64,000 bases of DNA from Prolixibacter denitrificans (GTDB lineage: Bacteria; Bacteroidota; Bacteroidia; Bacteroidales; Prolixibacteraceae), in the NCBI RefSeq assembly GCF_003014495.1, contig NZ_PYGC01000007.1, positions 185,689-249,688 on the forward strand. The letters run 5' to 3'. Below the pieces are notes generated by a model that was given only the letters and a program-made list of their open reading frames with translations, was not told the DNA's origin and did no database searches. Every line of letters begins with the position of its first letter. The first letter of the stretch is position 1. Below, piece after piece: positions 1 through 9,558 of the stretch. The position numbers were made by a program, and so were the translations under genes.

Positions 1-618
1 CGATGTTCCCAAGTTAGATGACAAAAACGAGCAGCGACCGGAAGCATCAGTCCGAAGCCACCCAGCAACTTTAACGGGCAGGTTTTCTCCGTTTCTTGTC
101 ATCGAAAGCCTCCCGTTTTCTACTTCCAGACTATCACCTATGCTGGTCTCAATCGTAAAGAAATGCCCTTCCTTATTTACTTCGGTGACTGTTCCTTCGC
201 CCCAAACGGAGGACAAAAAACGAATATTGATATTCCGGATGCTGATATTCTTACATTCCTGAAGCTCGAATGGCAACATCATCCCGTGTATAATAAAAGT
301 GGAACCTGAACCATCAATAATCAGATTTTCGAAGTTGAACAGTGGGAAAGCAATTCGTCTCAGTCCGTTAGAAGAGCCTGTCAGAGCCAGATATTCTTCC
401 AGAGCATAATCTGGGTAAAAATGGTAAGTTCCTTTCGGGATGGTTAATCGAGAAGCCCCCGATTCGTAACAAGCATCCAACGCTTTTAAAATAACCGGTG
501 TAGCATCTTTTTTTCCGGCGATTCCGAACTGAGCCGCATTAATACCATTCCGGACCTGTTGGCCCCACACCGGAGAGGCAGCAATAAGGATGAGGAAAAA
601 CAGCGTATTCTTTTTCAT
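1..618 (-). CDS. GH110-like right-handed beta-helix glycosidase, N-terminal part (runs off the window)
   Basis: The reading frame is open from an ATG at 618-616 to the window edge, giving about 206 residues of a longer protein. It starts with a signal peptide (MKKNTLFFLILIAASPVWGQ) and continues with INAAQFGI, a segment around TIPKGTYHFYPDYALEEY, and IIDGSGSTFIIHGMMLPFEL. These resemble, from memory, the start of family GH110 alpha-1,3-galactosidases, in which a pectate-lyase-like parallel beta-helix is exported to the periplasm or cell surface. The catalytic region lies outside the window, so the activity is not testable here. A generic beta-helix carbohydrate-active enzyme is the alternative. 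Confidence 0.65.
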   Translation of the reverse strand, partial: MKKNTLFFLILIAASPVWGQQVRNGINAAQFGIAGKKDATPVILKALDACYESGASRLTIPKGTYHFYPDYALEEYLALTGSSNGLRRIAFPLFNFENLIIDGSGSTFIIHGMMLPFELQECKNISIRNINIRFLSSVWGEGTVTEVNKEGHFFTIETSIGDSLEVENGRLSMTRNGENLPVKVAGWLRTDASGRCSFLSSNLGTS

Positions 619-745
619 AATTTGGTTGATGGTCAATCTAAATTTTTATTCAAGATATAAAATTCGGATGACCCGGAGAAAGTGTTAACAGGCTTATTAT
701 GAAAAGTAACAAGTTAATAACGTAAATTTTCGAAAAGGGAGATTC

Positions 746-1849
746 TTACTCCTCGTCGGAGAATTCGGCTTCATCCATATTTTCTGCGGTAGCAATTGGT
801 AGCGAAAAAGAAAAAGAAGTTCCGTGACCGGGACGGCTTGAACCTATTAATTTCCCTCCATTTTTTTCAATAAACTCCGATATCAGACTAATACCCAAAC
901 CAGTTCCTGATTCGTTATCGGTGCCTTTTGTTGTGTATGCCATACGCTGTTTAAGCATCAAATCGAGCTTGTCCTGCTCCATCCCCACACCATTGTCGCT
1001 GACCGTTATAATATGCTCATCTTTTATTTCGCGACTGGATATAACTACCGTTCCACCACGGTCCGTAAATTTGATGGAATTGCTGACTAAGTTTCGTAAA
1101 ACGGAGCTAATTTGGTTGTAATCGCAGTGTACCCGGGCATACTTGTCGATGTCTAGCTCAACTTTAATATCCTTTGCATTCGCAACCTGCTGCAGCAAAC
1201 TGATGGCTTCTTCTCCCATGCTATGCAATGGATAATTCCCCGGAAACGACTCAATGCCATCATGCTGATTCTTTGCCCAGAAGAGTAAATTCTCGGCCAG
1301 GAAATACACCGCTCCCATTTGCTGGTAACACTCCTCGATGAACACATCCAACTCCTGCTTATCAAGCTTCATATCACCCGTAGCATAGGCACGAAAGATT
1401 TCGTACATGCTGGATAACGGCCCACGTAAATCGTGACCGATGATGGAAAGAATCCGATTCTGCACCTGGTTCAAATGGCTCAATTCACGTTGCTTTTTCT
1501 GCTTATCAGCCAGCAACATTTCCTGCTCGGCCCGCTGTTCCGACAGAACAATGTTCATTGCCTTTAGCTTGCGCCGCTGCTTGTGCAACCAGAGTGTAAG
1601 GAGAATGAAAAACAGAAGCAGGAAAATCACGACAATCAACGTATCATACAACTGCTGTCTGTCAAGATTCGCAAGACCGAGAAAACTAAAAGGCGACTCA
1701 CTGACCGATGATCCGGATTGTATAATGTGTCCGGCTGTCGTAGGTAACATGCCATAACTTGCGTTCAAACCAAAGGTGAACACAAATGTCAACATCAGAA
1801 AAAGCGATGCGAAAAACCGGTGAATATGAATGCGCCTGAAAATGTTCAT
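746..1849 (-). CDS. Membrane-anchored sensor histidine kinase
   Basis: The 367-residue protein has an N-terminal hydrophobic segment (residues 11-32), a short extracytoplasmic stretch, and a second membrane helix (about 67-88). A charged coiled coil (about 90-130) leads into the HisKA domain with the H-box IIGHDLRGPLSS (phospho-acceptor His139). The HATPase domain shows an N-box (NLVSNSIKF), a G1 box (DNGVGM) and a G2 box (GTGLGIS), so the kinase looks intact. There is almost no periplasmic sensor domain, which suggests sensing within the membrane or through a partner. No response regulator gene lies beside it, so it is an orphan in this window. It is divergent from the M3 peptidase gene. Confidence 0.9.
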   Translation of the reverse strand: MNIFRRIHIHRFFASLFLMLTFVFTFGLNASYGMLPTTAGHIIQSGSSVSESPFSFLGLANLDRQQLYDTLIVVIFLLLFFILLTLWLHKQRRKLKAMNIVLSEQRAEQEMLLADKQKKQRELSHLNQVQNRILSIIGHDLRGPLSSMYEIFRAYATGDMKLDKQELDVFIEECYQQMGAVYFLAENLLFWAKNQHDGIESFPGNYPLHSMGEEAISLLQQVANAKDIKVELDIDKYARVHCDYNQISSVLRNLVSNSIKFTDRGGTVVISSREIKDEHIITVSDNGVGMEQDKLDLMLKQRMAYTTKGTDNESGTGLGISLISEFIEKNGGKLIGSSRPGHGTSFSFSLPIATAENMDEAEFSDEE

Positions 1850-2197
1850 TCGGGCAAATATTACTTCAACAAAATTCTGTCGAAAGACAAATTAGCTTCT
1901 ACCATTAAATTTGGGCTGAAAATAACTGGTTTTACGTTTTCGACCAATTAATCTGACGACTTCCTGCTTAATAAAATGATTTTCCTGTACAAAATGTTTA
2001 TTAACGACAACTGTTTTTTACCAAAGGAAAGAGATAAGACATTTCGAAGCGTCTGGTTATCTATCAAAAAGGTTGAATGGGAATTCCCGGTGCAGGCAAC
2101 GCTTTGCTCCATTGCCTCTAAAACACATTGTGCGAATAAGGGTATTTTGCTATTTTTCGGGCAAATTAACAGTATTAACAAATTAACCTTAACTAAC
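1850..2197. other. Divergent intergenic region between histidine kinase and M3 peptidase
   Basis: About 350 bases separate the two start codons. A frame is open upstream of the peptidase from an ATG at 1976, but its translation is not protein-like, and the lipoprotein signal peptide begins only at 2198. A TTG at 2128-2130 followed 20 bases later by TATTTTTC at 2151-2158 is a possible Bacteroidota-type promoter for the peptidase. I see no other structure. Confidence 0.45.
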
Positions 2198-4318
2198 GTG
2201 AAACGTAAAACGCTAATCCTGCTTGCGTCAGCAGTATTCCTGTTGTCGTGTTCAGCAAACAAACAACCCGTACAGCGAGTGAATCCATTTTTCAAAACAT
2301 TCGATACTCCTTTCCAGGTTCCTCCTTTCGAGCAGATTACCAATGCCGATTACCTGCCTGCTTTCAAAAAAGGAATGGAAGAGCAAAATGCCGAGATAGA
2401 TTTGATTGTCAACAATTCTGAAGCACCAACTTTCGCCAACACTATCGAGGCATTTGAATACAGCGGACAGCTATTGAACAAAGTAGCCAATGTATTTTTC
2501 AATGTGAAGGGAGCAAATACCAATGACTCGATTCAGGCTATTGCCAAAGAAGTTGCTCCGTTGCTTTCACAACACGGCGATGCAATCAACCTGAATGAAA
2601 AGCTTTTTGCCCGCATCAAGAGTGTTTACGACCAGAAAGATGAACTCGACTTGTCGCCGGAACAGAAGAAACTTCTCGAAGAAACATACAAAGGTTTTGT
2701 CAGAGGTGGTGCCAACCTGGAACCCGAACAAAAAGAACAGCTGAAGAAAATCAATGAGAAATTGTCACTCCTTTCGCTGCAGTTCGGTGAAAACCTCCTG
2801 GCTGAAACAAACAACTTCCAACTCGTCGTCGACAACCAGGACGACCTGGCCGGATTACCGGAATCGGTTATTTCCGCTGCAGCGGAAGAAGCCAATGCAG
2901 CCGGCATGGATGGAAAGTGGGTATTCACCTTACAGAAGCCGAGCTGGATACCTTTCCTCACTTATTCTGAGCGTCGTGATTTGCGCGAAAAATTGTACAA
3001 AGCCATGTACAACCGCGGAAACAATGACAACGAGCACGACAACAAAGCCATCATCAATAAAATGGTGAATCTGCGCCTGCAGAAAGCGAACCTGATGGGC
3101 TACGACAACTGGTCGGCTTTTTTACTCGACGACCGCATGGCTAAGAAACCGGAGAATGTTTATGCTTTGCTCGAAAAAGTATGGACACCGGCATTGAAAC
3201 GCGCCGAAGAAGAACGTGCCGATATGCAGGCCATGATTAATAAAGAAGGTGGCGATTTCAAGCTGCAGAGCTGGGATTGGTGGTATTACGCCGAAAAAGT
3301 GAGAAAAGCCAAATACAATCTGGATGAAGAGCAGTTGCGCCCCTATTTCGAACTGAATAACGTTCGTGAAGGAGCTTTCGCGGTAGCAAACAAACTGTAT
3401 GGCCTGACATTTACTGAGCTTAACGACATGCCGCTTTATCACCCTGATTGCAAGGTATTCGAAGTTAAAGACAGAGACGGTTCTGAAATTGGCGTTCTCT
3501 ATATGGATTTCTATCCGCGTGCATCGAAACGCGGTGGTGCCTGGATGACCAGCTACCGGAAACAACACTTTAACGAGGAAGGTAAAGACGTTCGACCGGT
3601 TATCTCGATTGTAACGAACTTCTCGAAACCGACGGGCGATAAGCCGGCATTGTTGACTTACGATGAGGTTGAGACACTCTTCCACGAATTTGGTCACGCA
3701 TTGCACGGACTCTTGTCAAATTCTCATTACAATTCGTTGTCCGGAACAGCCGTTGCACGCGATTTCGTTGAACTTCCATCACAGGTTATGGAGCATTGGG
3801 CACCACAACCCGAAGTACTAAAGATGTATGCCCGTCATTACAAAACCGGTGAAGTGATTCCTCAGGAACTGGTTGATAAATTGGTGAAAGCCGGTAAATT
3901 CAACCAGGGATTTGCTACGGTTGAGTACCTGGCTGCTTCCTTCCTCGACATGGATTATCATACCATTACGGAACCGCAGGACATTGATGTCAATAGTTTC
4001 CAGACGAAATCGATGAATAAAATTGGTTTGATTGGTGAAATCATTCCGCGTTATAAGTCAACTTACTTCGCTCACATTTTCTCAGGCGGATATTCAAGCG
4101 GCTATTACAGCTATATCTGGGCCGAAGTGCTCGATGCAGATGCTTTTGAGGCATACAAAGAGGCTGGTAACATTTTTGATCAGACAGTTGCGACTGCCTT
4201 CCGCACACAAATTCTCGAACGTGGAGGAACGGACGAAGCGATGAATCTCTATGTCAACTTCCGTGGAAAAGAACCGGGAATTGAACCGCTGCTGAAGAAC
4301 CGGGGATTACTCGACTAA
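2198..4318 (+). CDS. dcp: M3 family metallopeptidase, dipeptidyl carboxypeptidase type, lipoprotein
   Basis: This zinc metallopeptidase removes C-terminal dipeptides from oligopeptides. I chose the GTG at 2198 over the ATG at 1976, because the GTG opens a lipoprotein signal peptide (VKRKTLILLASAVFLLSCSA) and gives 706 residues, the usual Dcp length; the upstream extension has no signal features. The active site is HEFGH at residues 496-500, with the M3 surroundings ETLFHEFGHALHGLLS. The helical N-terminal part and the C-terminal segment with SGGYSSGYYSYIWAEVLDAD fit the family. It is probably anchored in the periplasm or outer membrane and helps peptide use. A terminator follows at once. Separating Dcp from oligopeptidase A relies on overall resemblance. 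Confidence 0.9.
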   Translation: MKRKTLILLASAVFLLSCSANKQPVQRVNPFFKTFDTPFQVPPFEQITNADYLPAFKKGMEEQNAEIDLIVNNSEAPTFANTIEAFEYSGQLLNKVANVFFNVKGANTNDSIQAIAKEVAPLLSQHGDAINLNEKLFARIKSVYDQKDELDLSPEQKKLLEETYKGFVRGGANLEPEQKEQLKKINEKLSLLSLQFGENLLAETNNFQLVVDNQDDLAGLPESVISAAAEEANAAGMDGKWVFTLQKPSWIPFLTYSERRDLREKLYKAMYNRGNNDNEHDNKAIINKMVNLRLQKANLMGYDNWSAFLLDDRMAKKPENVYALLEKVWTPALKRAEEERADMQAMINKEGGDFKLQSWDWWYYAEKVRKAKYNLDEEQLRPYFELNNVREGAFAVANKLYGLTFTELNDMPLYHPDCKVFEVKDRDGSEIGVLYMDFYPRASKRGGAWMTSYRKQHFNEEGKDVRPVISIVTNFSKPTGDKPALLTYDEVETLFHEFGHALHGLLSNSHYNSLSGTAVARDFVELPSQVMEHWAPQPEVLKMYARHYKTGEVIPQELVDKLVKAGKFNQGFATVEYLAASFLDMDYHTITEPQDIDVNSFQTKSMNKIGLIGEIIPRYKSTYFAHIFSGGYSSGYYSYIWAEVLDADAFEAYKEAGNIFDQTVATAFRTQILERGGTDEAMNLYVNFRGKEPGIEPLLKNRGLLD

Positions 4319-4343
4319 ACTGATTACCATATATGAAGTTAAG

Positions 4344-4370
4344 ACCCGGTTCTTCTGAGCCGGGTTTTTT
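4344..4370 (+). terminator. Rho-independent terminator of the M3 peptidase gene
   Basis: A 9-bp stem (ACCCGGTTC / GAGCCGGGT, one G-U pair) with a TTCT loop at 4344-4365 is followed by a run of T to 4370. It starts 25 bases after the stop codon. Confidence 0.85.
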
Positions 4371-4530
4371 ACTTTTTATCCTGCCAGAATAGCTTCTTTA
4401 ATAAAACGGTATTTTCATAATATGCGATTTCCGATTTTTAATCTCACCTGTATTTACTATATTAATCGGACAATTTGCATTGAGAATACCCCTCCGATGC
4501 AATTATTGGGTGTGTGTTAATTGAGGATAG

Positions 4531-4920
4531 ATGAAAACAAAAAATTCGGTAATGTCTCAAATCGAAAAAATCAACTTAAAAGAAAAATTCTCCAAGTTCA
4601 GCGACCATTGGAGCCCAAAGGTAATCGGACAGCTTAATCACCAACAGGTGAAGGTGGTTAAATTCCAGGGTGATTTTGTGTGGCATAGCCATGAAAACGA
4701 AGATGAGCTTTTCATGGTCATCGACGGCTCGTTTACCATGGAGCTTCGGGATAAAACAATTGAGGTTCATGAAGGAGAACTGATTATCATCCCGCGTGGA
4801 GTTGAACACCGTCCAATAGCAAAAGAAGAAGTCAGCATTCTGCTTTTCGAGCCCGGAACAATTGTCAATACCGGCGAAGTACGCAACCAGCTGACCGTGG
4901 AAAAACCAGACCACATATGA
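4531..4920 (+). CDS. Small cupin-domain protein
   Basis: The 129-residue protein is a single cupin barrel. The metal-binding motif is recognisable as WHSHENEDELFMVIDG (His-x-His-x3-Glu-type) followed by IIPRGVEHRPIA, which supplies the third His. The usual role of such proteins is small-molecule binding, isomerisation or dioxygenation, and the substrate cannot be read from the sequence. The start is uncertain: ATG 4531 is preceded by GAGGATAG, but ATG 4552 (MSQIEKINL) matches the usual family N-terminus better. The next gene, a VOC-family protein, lies 57 bases downstream on the same strand, so they may be co-transcribed. Confidence 0.8.
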   Translation: MKTKNSVMSQIEKINLKEKFSKFSDHWSPKVIGQLNHQQVKVVKFQGDFVWHSHENEDELFMVIDGSFTMELRDKTIEVHEGELIIIPRGVEHRPIAKEEVSILLFEPGTIVNTGEVRNQLTVEKPDHI

Positions 4921-4977
4921 GATAAAAACGGAAGATATTTGAAACAACCAATATTACACTAAATCATAACACATATC

Positions 4978-5397
4978 ATGGAACAAAGAATCTCGTATAT
5001 AACGCTTGGCGTTAGAAATCTGAAAGAATCAGAGAATTTTTACAGCAATCTGCTGGGATGGAAGAAAACAGAAGAAAGTACCGGAAATATTATTTTTTAT
5101 AAACTGAACGGCCTCATCCTGGCATTGTACCCGGTTGAAGCACTGGCCAGCGATGCTGAGACGGTACCCGGTGCAAAATGTTTCAGTAATTTTACCATAT
5201 CGTATAATACCCGCACAAAAGCCGAAGTTGACGATGTGATATTCAAACTAGAGAAGCATGGAGTCAAAGTGGTCAGAGAGGCCGAAACCGTTTTTTGGGG
5301 CGGCTACCGTGGGTACGTTAGTGATCCGAATGGATTCATGATCGAAATTGTATATAACCCCAAAGCTGAAATGGACGAAGCAGGAAATATTCTGTAA
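4978..5397 (+). CDS. VOC (glyoxalase/bleomycin-resistance) family protein
   Basis: The 139-residue protein has the paired beta-alpha-beta-beta-beta modules of the vicinal-oxygen-chelate superfamily. It opens with ISYITLGVRNLKESENFY and closes with GYRGYVSDPNGFMIEIVYN, the typical C-terminal motif with a metal-ligand Glu. Members include lyases, dioxygenases and drug-binding proteins, and no specific substrate can be assigned. It follows the cupin gene and is closed by a terminator, so cupin and VOC may form a two-gene unit. Confidence 0.8.
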   Translation: MEQRISYITLGVRNLKESENFYSNLLGWKKTEESTGNIIFYKLNGLILALYPVEALASDAETVPGAKCFSNFTISYNTRTKAEVDDVIFKLEKHGVKVVREAETVFWGGYRGYVSDPNGFMIEIVYNPKAEMDEAGNIL

Positions 5398-5428
5398 TTT
5401 CCGGAAATATAATCCCATTGAATTGACT

Positions 5429-5460
5429 GCGGGCGGGAAAAATTCTTGCCCGCTTTTTTG
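5429..5460 (+). terminator. Terminator after the cupin-VOC pair
   Basis: GCGGGC (5429-5434) pairs with GCCCGC (5448-5453) and is followed by TTTTTT. Confidence 0.8.
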
Positions 5461-5559
5461 TGCTCATTCCTTCACCTTTTTTAACGAATTCCGGTCAACC
5501 TTTTTGAAAGCTTCAGGTTACTATAATATCACTATCACTCTACGATTAATAACGGAAAG

Positions 5560-6156
5560 ATGAGCAGTACGATGTGGGATCAGCGATATGCAGCTGAAGA
5601 ATATGTTTATGGAACCAGCCCCAATGAGTTTTTCAGGGCAGCACTGGAAAAGCTAACCCCGGGAAAACTTTTATTGCCGGCTGAAGGTGAAGGAAGGAAT
5701 TCGGTTTATGCCGCATCGCAGGGATGGAAAGTAACTGCGTTCGACACCAGTACCGAAGGCCGGAAAAAGGCAATGCGGTTAGCCGAACAGCAGGGTGTTC
5801 ATATTCAATACCAACTTGCCGGATACAACCAGGTTTTGCTGCCCGAAGAGCATTTCGACTGCGTTGCCATGGTGTATGCCCACGCGTCAGCTGCTGACAG
5901 AACGCAAAGACACAGACGAATGCTGAGTTTTCTGAAACCTGGTGGCACATTTATTCTGGAAGGTTTCTCGAAAGAACAGATTCATAACCGCACAGGAGGA
6001 CCGCGAGATGTCGAGATGCTTTTTTCGGAAGAAGAATTGAGAAATGATTTTCAGGAATTAAGCGAATTGAAAATCTGGAAAGAAGAAATCGAACTACAGG
6101 AAGGGCCGTTCCACAATGGATGCGCTAATGTGATTCGTTTAATCGGTGTAAAATAA
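5560..6156 (+). CDS. Class I SAM-dependent methyltransferase
   Basis: The 198-residue protein has the small Rossmann methyltransferase layout. MWDQRYAAEEYVYGTSPNEFF is the common N-terminal cap of TehB/thiopurine-type enzymes. The SAM-binding loop is seen as LLPAEGEGRNSVYAA followed by VTAFDTS with the acidic residue of motif II, and FLKPGGTFILEGF is motif IV/post-II. The substrate is unknown. It stands alone and converges with the symporter gene across a strong bidirectional terminator. Confidence 0.8.
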   Translation: MSSTMWDQRYAAEEYVYGTSPNEFFRAALEKLTPGKLLLPAEGEGRNSVYAASQGWKVTAFDTSTEGRKKAMRLAEQQGVHIQYQLAGYNQVLLPEEHFDCVAMVYAHASAADRTQRHRRMLSFLKPGGTFILEGFSKEQIHNRTGGPRDVEMLFSEEELRNDFQELSELKIWKEEIELQEGPFHNGCANVIRLIGVK

Positions 6157-6213
6157 GCTGAAATTCAAGTTTCAGCCATTACGTTGCTACCCCATTATTA
6201 TATTATTATACCT

Positions 6214-6260
6214 AAAACCCTCTGTAAGATAACTGGAGACTTACAGAGGGTTTATTTTTA
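6214..6260. terminator. Bidirectional terminator between methyltransferase and symporter
   Basis: A perfect 14-bp stem (6215-6228 with 6240-6253) and an 11-base loop, with T-rich flanks when read in either direction, lies between two convergent genes. Confidence 0.9.
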
Positions 6261-6277
6261 TGCAACTCTAAACATCT

Positions 6278-7975
6278 CTACCGAAACCAGAAGACGATGG
6301 CTGCGGTAAGCAACAGTAATATAATCGATAAATAGCGATAATTCTTATACCACGGCAAGCCTTTCAACTCTGCCGTTTCTTCCCGGAAAATCTTCTTCGA
6401 CCAGGTCATATTCTCCACTTTCTCAGCTGATGGTTTTCCGGTAGCGAGACTCACACCTACGTGAACTCCCATACAGATAAGCAACAACAATGGAGCCTTA
6501 TTCAGGAAATGAATGTTGTTGATAGTGTCTGACCAGCCATATATTTCGGACAGGAAGACAAATATGGCAATTGCCAAACCGGTTATGAGGCTGACAAATG
6601 CGCCGTTGGCATTCCCTCGCTTCCAAAAGAGTCCCAATAGAAAGACAGCAACCACTGGTGGTGCAATCAAGCCGAGCACCATCTGGAGATATTGGAAGAG
6701 CGAACCGAAACGATCGATTTGCGGAGCCCACAGTGCAGCAATCACCACTAAAATAACGGTTGCAATCTGTCCAACGCGAACCAATTGCTTACTGGTTAGC
6801 CCCGGCTTAATTTTATGCACAAAGTCCATCGTAATCAGCGTCGATGCTGAGTTCAGCGTGGCACTCACACTCGATGACATTGCAGCCAGTAGACCAGCGA
6901 TGACCAGTCCCAAAACTCCCTTTGGCAACAAACTGTAAATCAACACGGGGTACGTCAAATTGGGACACTGAGACAGATGGGTACAAAGCATTCTCGCTCC
7001 GGTAGCGTCATTAACGGTGTAATAGTGCAGACTGCTAATATCCATATTCGAATAAAGTACAATGGCGATCACACCCGGAAGTACCATGATGAAGATGACC
7101 GGAAGTTTCAGTAAACCAGCAAACAAAGCCCCCCAACGACCGTGATTCAGGTCTTTCGCACTCAGCACCCGCTGAACCATGAACTGGTTGTTGGCCCAGA
7201 AGTAAAATCCCAATAACGGAACGCCAAACACCAAACCTGTCCACGGCATCAGTGGATCTTTGCTCGATTTCACCAGGCTGAAAATTTCTTTGGTGGACGT
7301 ATGCAGTTTTCCGGCATCAATCTGCGCATGCAAGCCATGAATCAAACCGGACCAACCGCCCACTGCCGAGAAGGCATAGTAGGTTAGAATAGTCGAACCA
7401 ATTACCAGTATCATAGCCTGAATCACCTCGGTGTGCACTACTGATGACAATCCGCCCGGAATGGTGTACGCAGCCGCGGCCAAAGCCAACAAAATGATGA
7501 TGACTGTGGAATTAACTTCCGGAAAAATCAGTTTCAAAATCAGGTTACCGGCATATAATCCGGCTGCCGTATCAATTACTACATTTCCCAATACGGTAAT
7601 AAACGAAAAATAATACCTGGATCGACTGTCGTACCGGCGCTCGAGAAACTCCGGCATGGTGTAAACTTTCGACTTCAGGTAAAATGGTAAAAAGAAAACG
7701 GCAAAGAAAACCAAAACAACGGCAGCCATCCACTCATAGTTGTAAACGGCTACATTGGTTTTATATGCATCCGATGCCAGGCCGATTAACGTACTACTTC
7801 CTATGTTCGCGGCAAACAACGAAATACCGACAATCGGCCAGGTCATATTTCTTCCCGCCAGGAAATATTCTTCCGAGTCCTTTCTCTTGGCTTTTTTGAG
7901 ACCATAGATGATGATACCAACGATATATACGATGATGATACCAATATCAAGCGGGCTCAGACTTAAGTCTTTCAT
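6278..7975 (-). CDS. Sodium:solute symporter (SSS family), probable sugar carrier
   Basis: The 565-residue protein is polytopic, with about 13-14 membrane helices and a short charged C-terminal tail before a last helix (YLSIILLLLTAAIVFWF). The N-terminus (SPLDIGIIIVYIVGIIIYGL), the motif DSEEYFLAGRNMTWPIVGIS and ANIGSSTLIGLA are typical of SGLT-like sodium/sugar symporters. It is the last gene of the TonB receptor - sucrose phosphorylase - symporter operon, 9 bases after the phosphorylase stop, which points to sodium-driven import of unmodified sucrose or a related disaccharide (inference). Uptake without phosphorylation fits a phosphorylase that acts on free sucrose. Confidence 0.88.
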   Translation of the reverse strand: MKDLSLSPLDIGIIIVYIVGIIIYGLKKAKRKDSEEYFLAGRNMTWPIVGISLFAANIGSSTLIGLASDAYKTNVAVYNYEWMAAVVLVFFAVFFLPFYLKSKVYTMPEFLERRYDSRSRYYFSFITVLGNVVIDTAAGLYAGNLILKLIFPEVNSTVIIILLALAAAAYTIPGGLSSVVHTEVIQAMILVIGSTILTYYAFSAVGGWSGLIHGLHAQIDAGKLHTSTKEIFSLVKSSKDPLMPWTGLVFGVPLLGFYFWANNQFMVQRVLSAKDLNHGRWGALFAGLLKLPVIFIMVLPGVIAIVLYSNMDISSLHYYTVNDATGARMLCTHLSQCPNLTYPVLIYSLLPKGVLGLVIAGLLAAMSSSVSATLNSASTLITMDFVHKIKPGLTSKQLVRVGQIATVILVVIAALWAPQIDRFGSLFQYLQMVLGLIAPPVVAVFLLGLFWKRGNANGAFVSLITGLAIAIFVFLSEIYGWSDTINNIHFLNKAPLLLLICMGVHVGVSLATGKPSAEKVENMTWSKKIFREETAELKGLPWYKNYRYLSIILLLLTAAIVFWFR

Positions 7976-7984
7976 TACTTAGTT

Positions 7985-9448
7985 TTATATAAGGTCCAGA
8001 TTTTGTTCTCCTTTGGGAGAAGAGTGGTTGATTGTAAATTGCAGATTATTCAAATCGACAGACAATTGCGCAAATTCATTGCCTTTATTCCACCGCAATT
8101 TTAGTTCATGCTGTTCACTTTCCTGAATTTCAAATTCTCCATTGAAAGCAGGATGTGTGTTGCGGAATTCAATCAGTTTTCTCAGTTTTTTAACCACAGG
8201 CTTTTGTAACGACTCTTCCACCTCTTCTTTAGTGTAATAGTGTCGATTGATATCCCTACCAACATTTGTCTTTTCCAGAAGTTTCATGTCGTTAGTCCCT
8301 GCGAATAATCCCATATAGTAAATCTGAGGAATACCGGGAGAAAAGAATTGAATGGCCCGGGCAATGATGTAACTGTTCTCATCGCGTCCCAATGCGTCGA
8401 AATACGTACAGTTTACCTGATACAGATCGAGATTGGAAGCAGCGGCACCTGTCGCTTTTTTGCTCTGCCCGCCCGAATTTTCATGTATTTTCCGGACGAT
8501 ATGGTCAATGTCCTTGTCGTCAATTAACCCAGGCTCTCCCTGTTCCGAAGCAACGTCGACAATACCGATTCCGTCGTGAGTATCCAGTACCGTAAAAGCA
8601 TTCCTCGGACTCATGCGCAACCAATTTTTCAGGTTGGTTGCACTTTTGTGAAACAACGTATCGAGCACGAGCACCGGAAGGGCAAAGTCATAAATATAGT
8701 CGACCTTTTCGGCAATGCTGATTTGTGTTTTGTAATGAGAGTGAATTTCCACCAGCACGTTCATCCCGCGTTTGCGTGCCTTCTGCGTCAGCGATTCGAT
8801 AAACTCAAAGGTTTTGTCGATCATAAAGCAGGATGTTCCCGGTAGCTTAATGGCATAACCAGCTGCATCCAGACGAATCATCCGAATTCCGGCTTGCTGA
8901 AATGTATCCAGAATACTTTCCAGGTATGCTTTTCCCGGCTCGCTGTTCACATCGATGTCAATCTGGTTGCTGGTAAAGGTTGTCCATACAAACCGTTCGG
9001 TGCCATCTTTAAACTGAAAACGGGAGAATGGAAATCCCGGACGTGGCCGGTAGATCTTGAGTAAATCCTGGTCGGTTGCTCCCTGAGGGAAAATCTTCCG
9101 GTAGGTAAGAAACATATCGGCAAACGGCGAACTCTCGCCTTTTTCCAGATAATCGAGAAATTGCTGCGACTCCGCAGAAACATGATTCACAATTAAGTCA
9201 GCCATTACATCAACATCCCGGCTCAACGCTTTGATGTCGTCCCAGGTTCCCAAACGGGGATCCACCTTTCGGTGATCGATGGGATCAAATCCCGCATCCG
9301 CCCGGTCGATGGGATAAAAAAACGGCAACAAATGAACGCCACCAAATAAAGGCTTTAGCTCGTCCCGATGTAATTGTTGATGTAATTCATTTATATGCCG
9401 GCTACTGAACCGGTCGATATACGTAATCAGCTGTACTTTATTCTCCAT
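7985..9448 (-). CDS. Sucrose phosphorylase (GH13 subfamily 18)
   Basis: The enzyme splits sucrose with phosphate to alpha-D-glucose-1-phosphate and fructose, saving one ATP. Its 487 residues are close to the bifidobacterial enzyme (about 504) and follow it closely by recall: VQLITYIDRF, GGVHLLPFFYP, DAGFDPIDH, LIVNH. The catalytic residues are visible: nucleophile Asp194 in IRLDAAGY, acid/base Glu234 in LVEIHSHY, and Asp292 in LDTHDGIG. ATGAAASNLDLYQVN and GRDINRHYY are the phosphorylase signatures. It is cytoplasmic, with no signal peptide. It sits between a TonB receptor gene (110-base gap) and an SSS symporter gene. Sucrose-6-phosphate phosphorylase is the main alternative and is less likely beside a non-phosphorylating transporter. 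Confidence 0.9.
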   Translation of the reverse strand: MENKVQLITYIDRFSSRHINELHQQLHRDELKPLFGGVHLLPFFYPIDRADAGFDPIDHRKVDPRLGTWDDIKALSRDVDVMADLIVNHVSAESQQFLDYLEKGESSPFADMFLTYRKIFPQGATDQDLLKIYRPRPGFPFSRFQFKDGTERFVWTTFTSNQIDIDVNSEPGKAYLESILDTFQQAGIRMIRLDAAGYAIKLPGTSCFMIDKTFEFIESLTQKARKRGMNVLVEIHSHYKTQISIAEKVDYIYDFALPVLVLDTLFHKSATNLKNWLRMSPRNAFTVLDTHDGIGIVDVASEQGEPGLIDDKDIDHIVRKIHENSGGQSKKATGAAASNLDLYQVNCTYFDALGRDENSYIIARAIQFFSPGIPQIYYMGLFAGTNDMKLLEKTNVGRDINRHYYTKEEVEESLQKPVVKKLRKLIEFRNTHPAFNGEFEIQESEQHELKLRWNKGNEFAQLSVDLNNLQFTINHSSPKGEQNLDLI

Positions 9449-9558
9449 ACGTGTTCAATCTCTGTTCTGATTGGTTATGGAGGGAAGAAAATTACGAGTA
9501 ATTCTCTCCCCTCCTTTTCCAAACCTACCTATGCAAATTCAGGTAATCCCTCATTACA

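Noticed and set aside
3122..3706. 194-codon minus-strand frame inside the M3 peptidase
   Set aside because: It is antisense to a conserved metallopeptidase and its translation is phenylalanine-rich and unlike any family.
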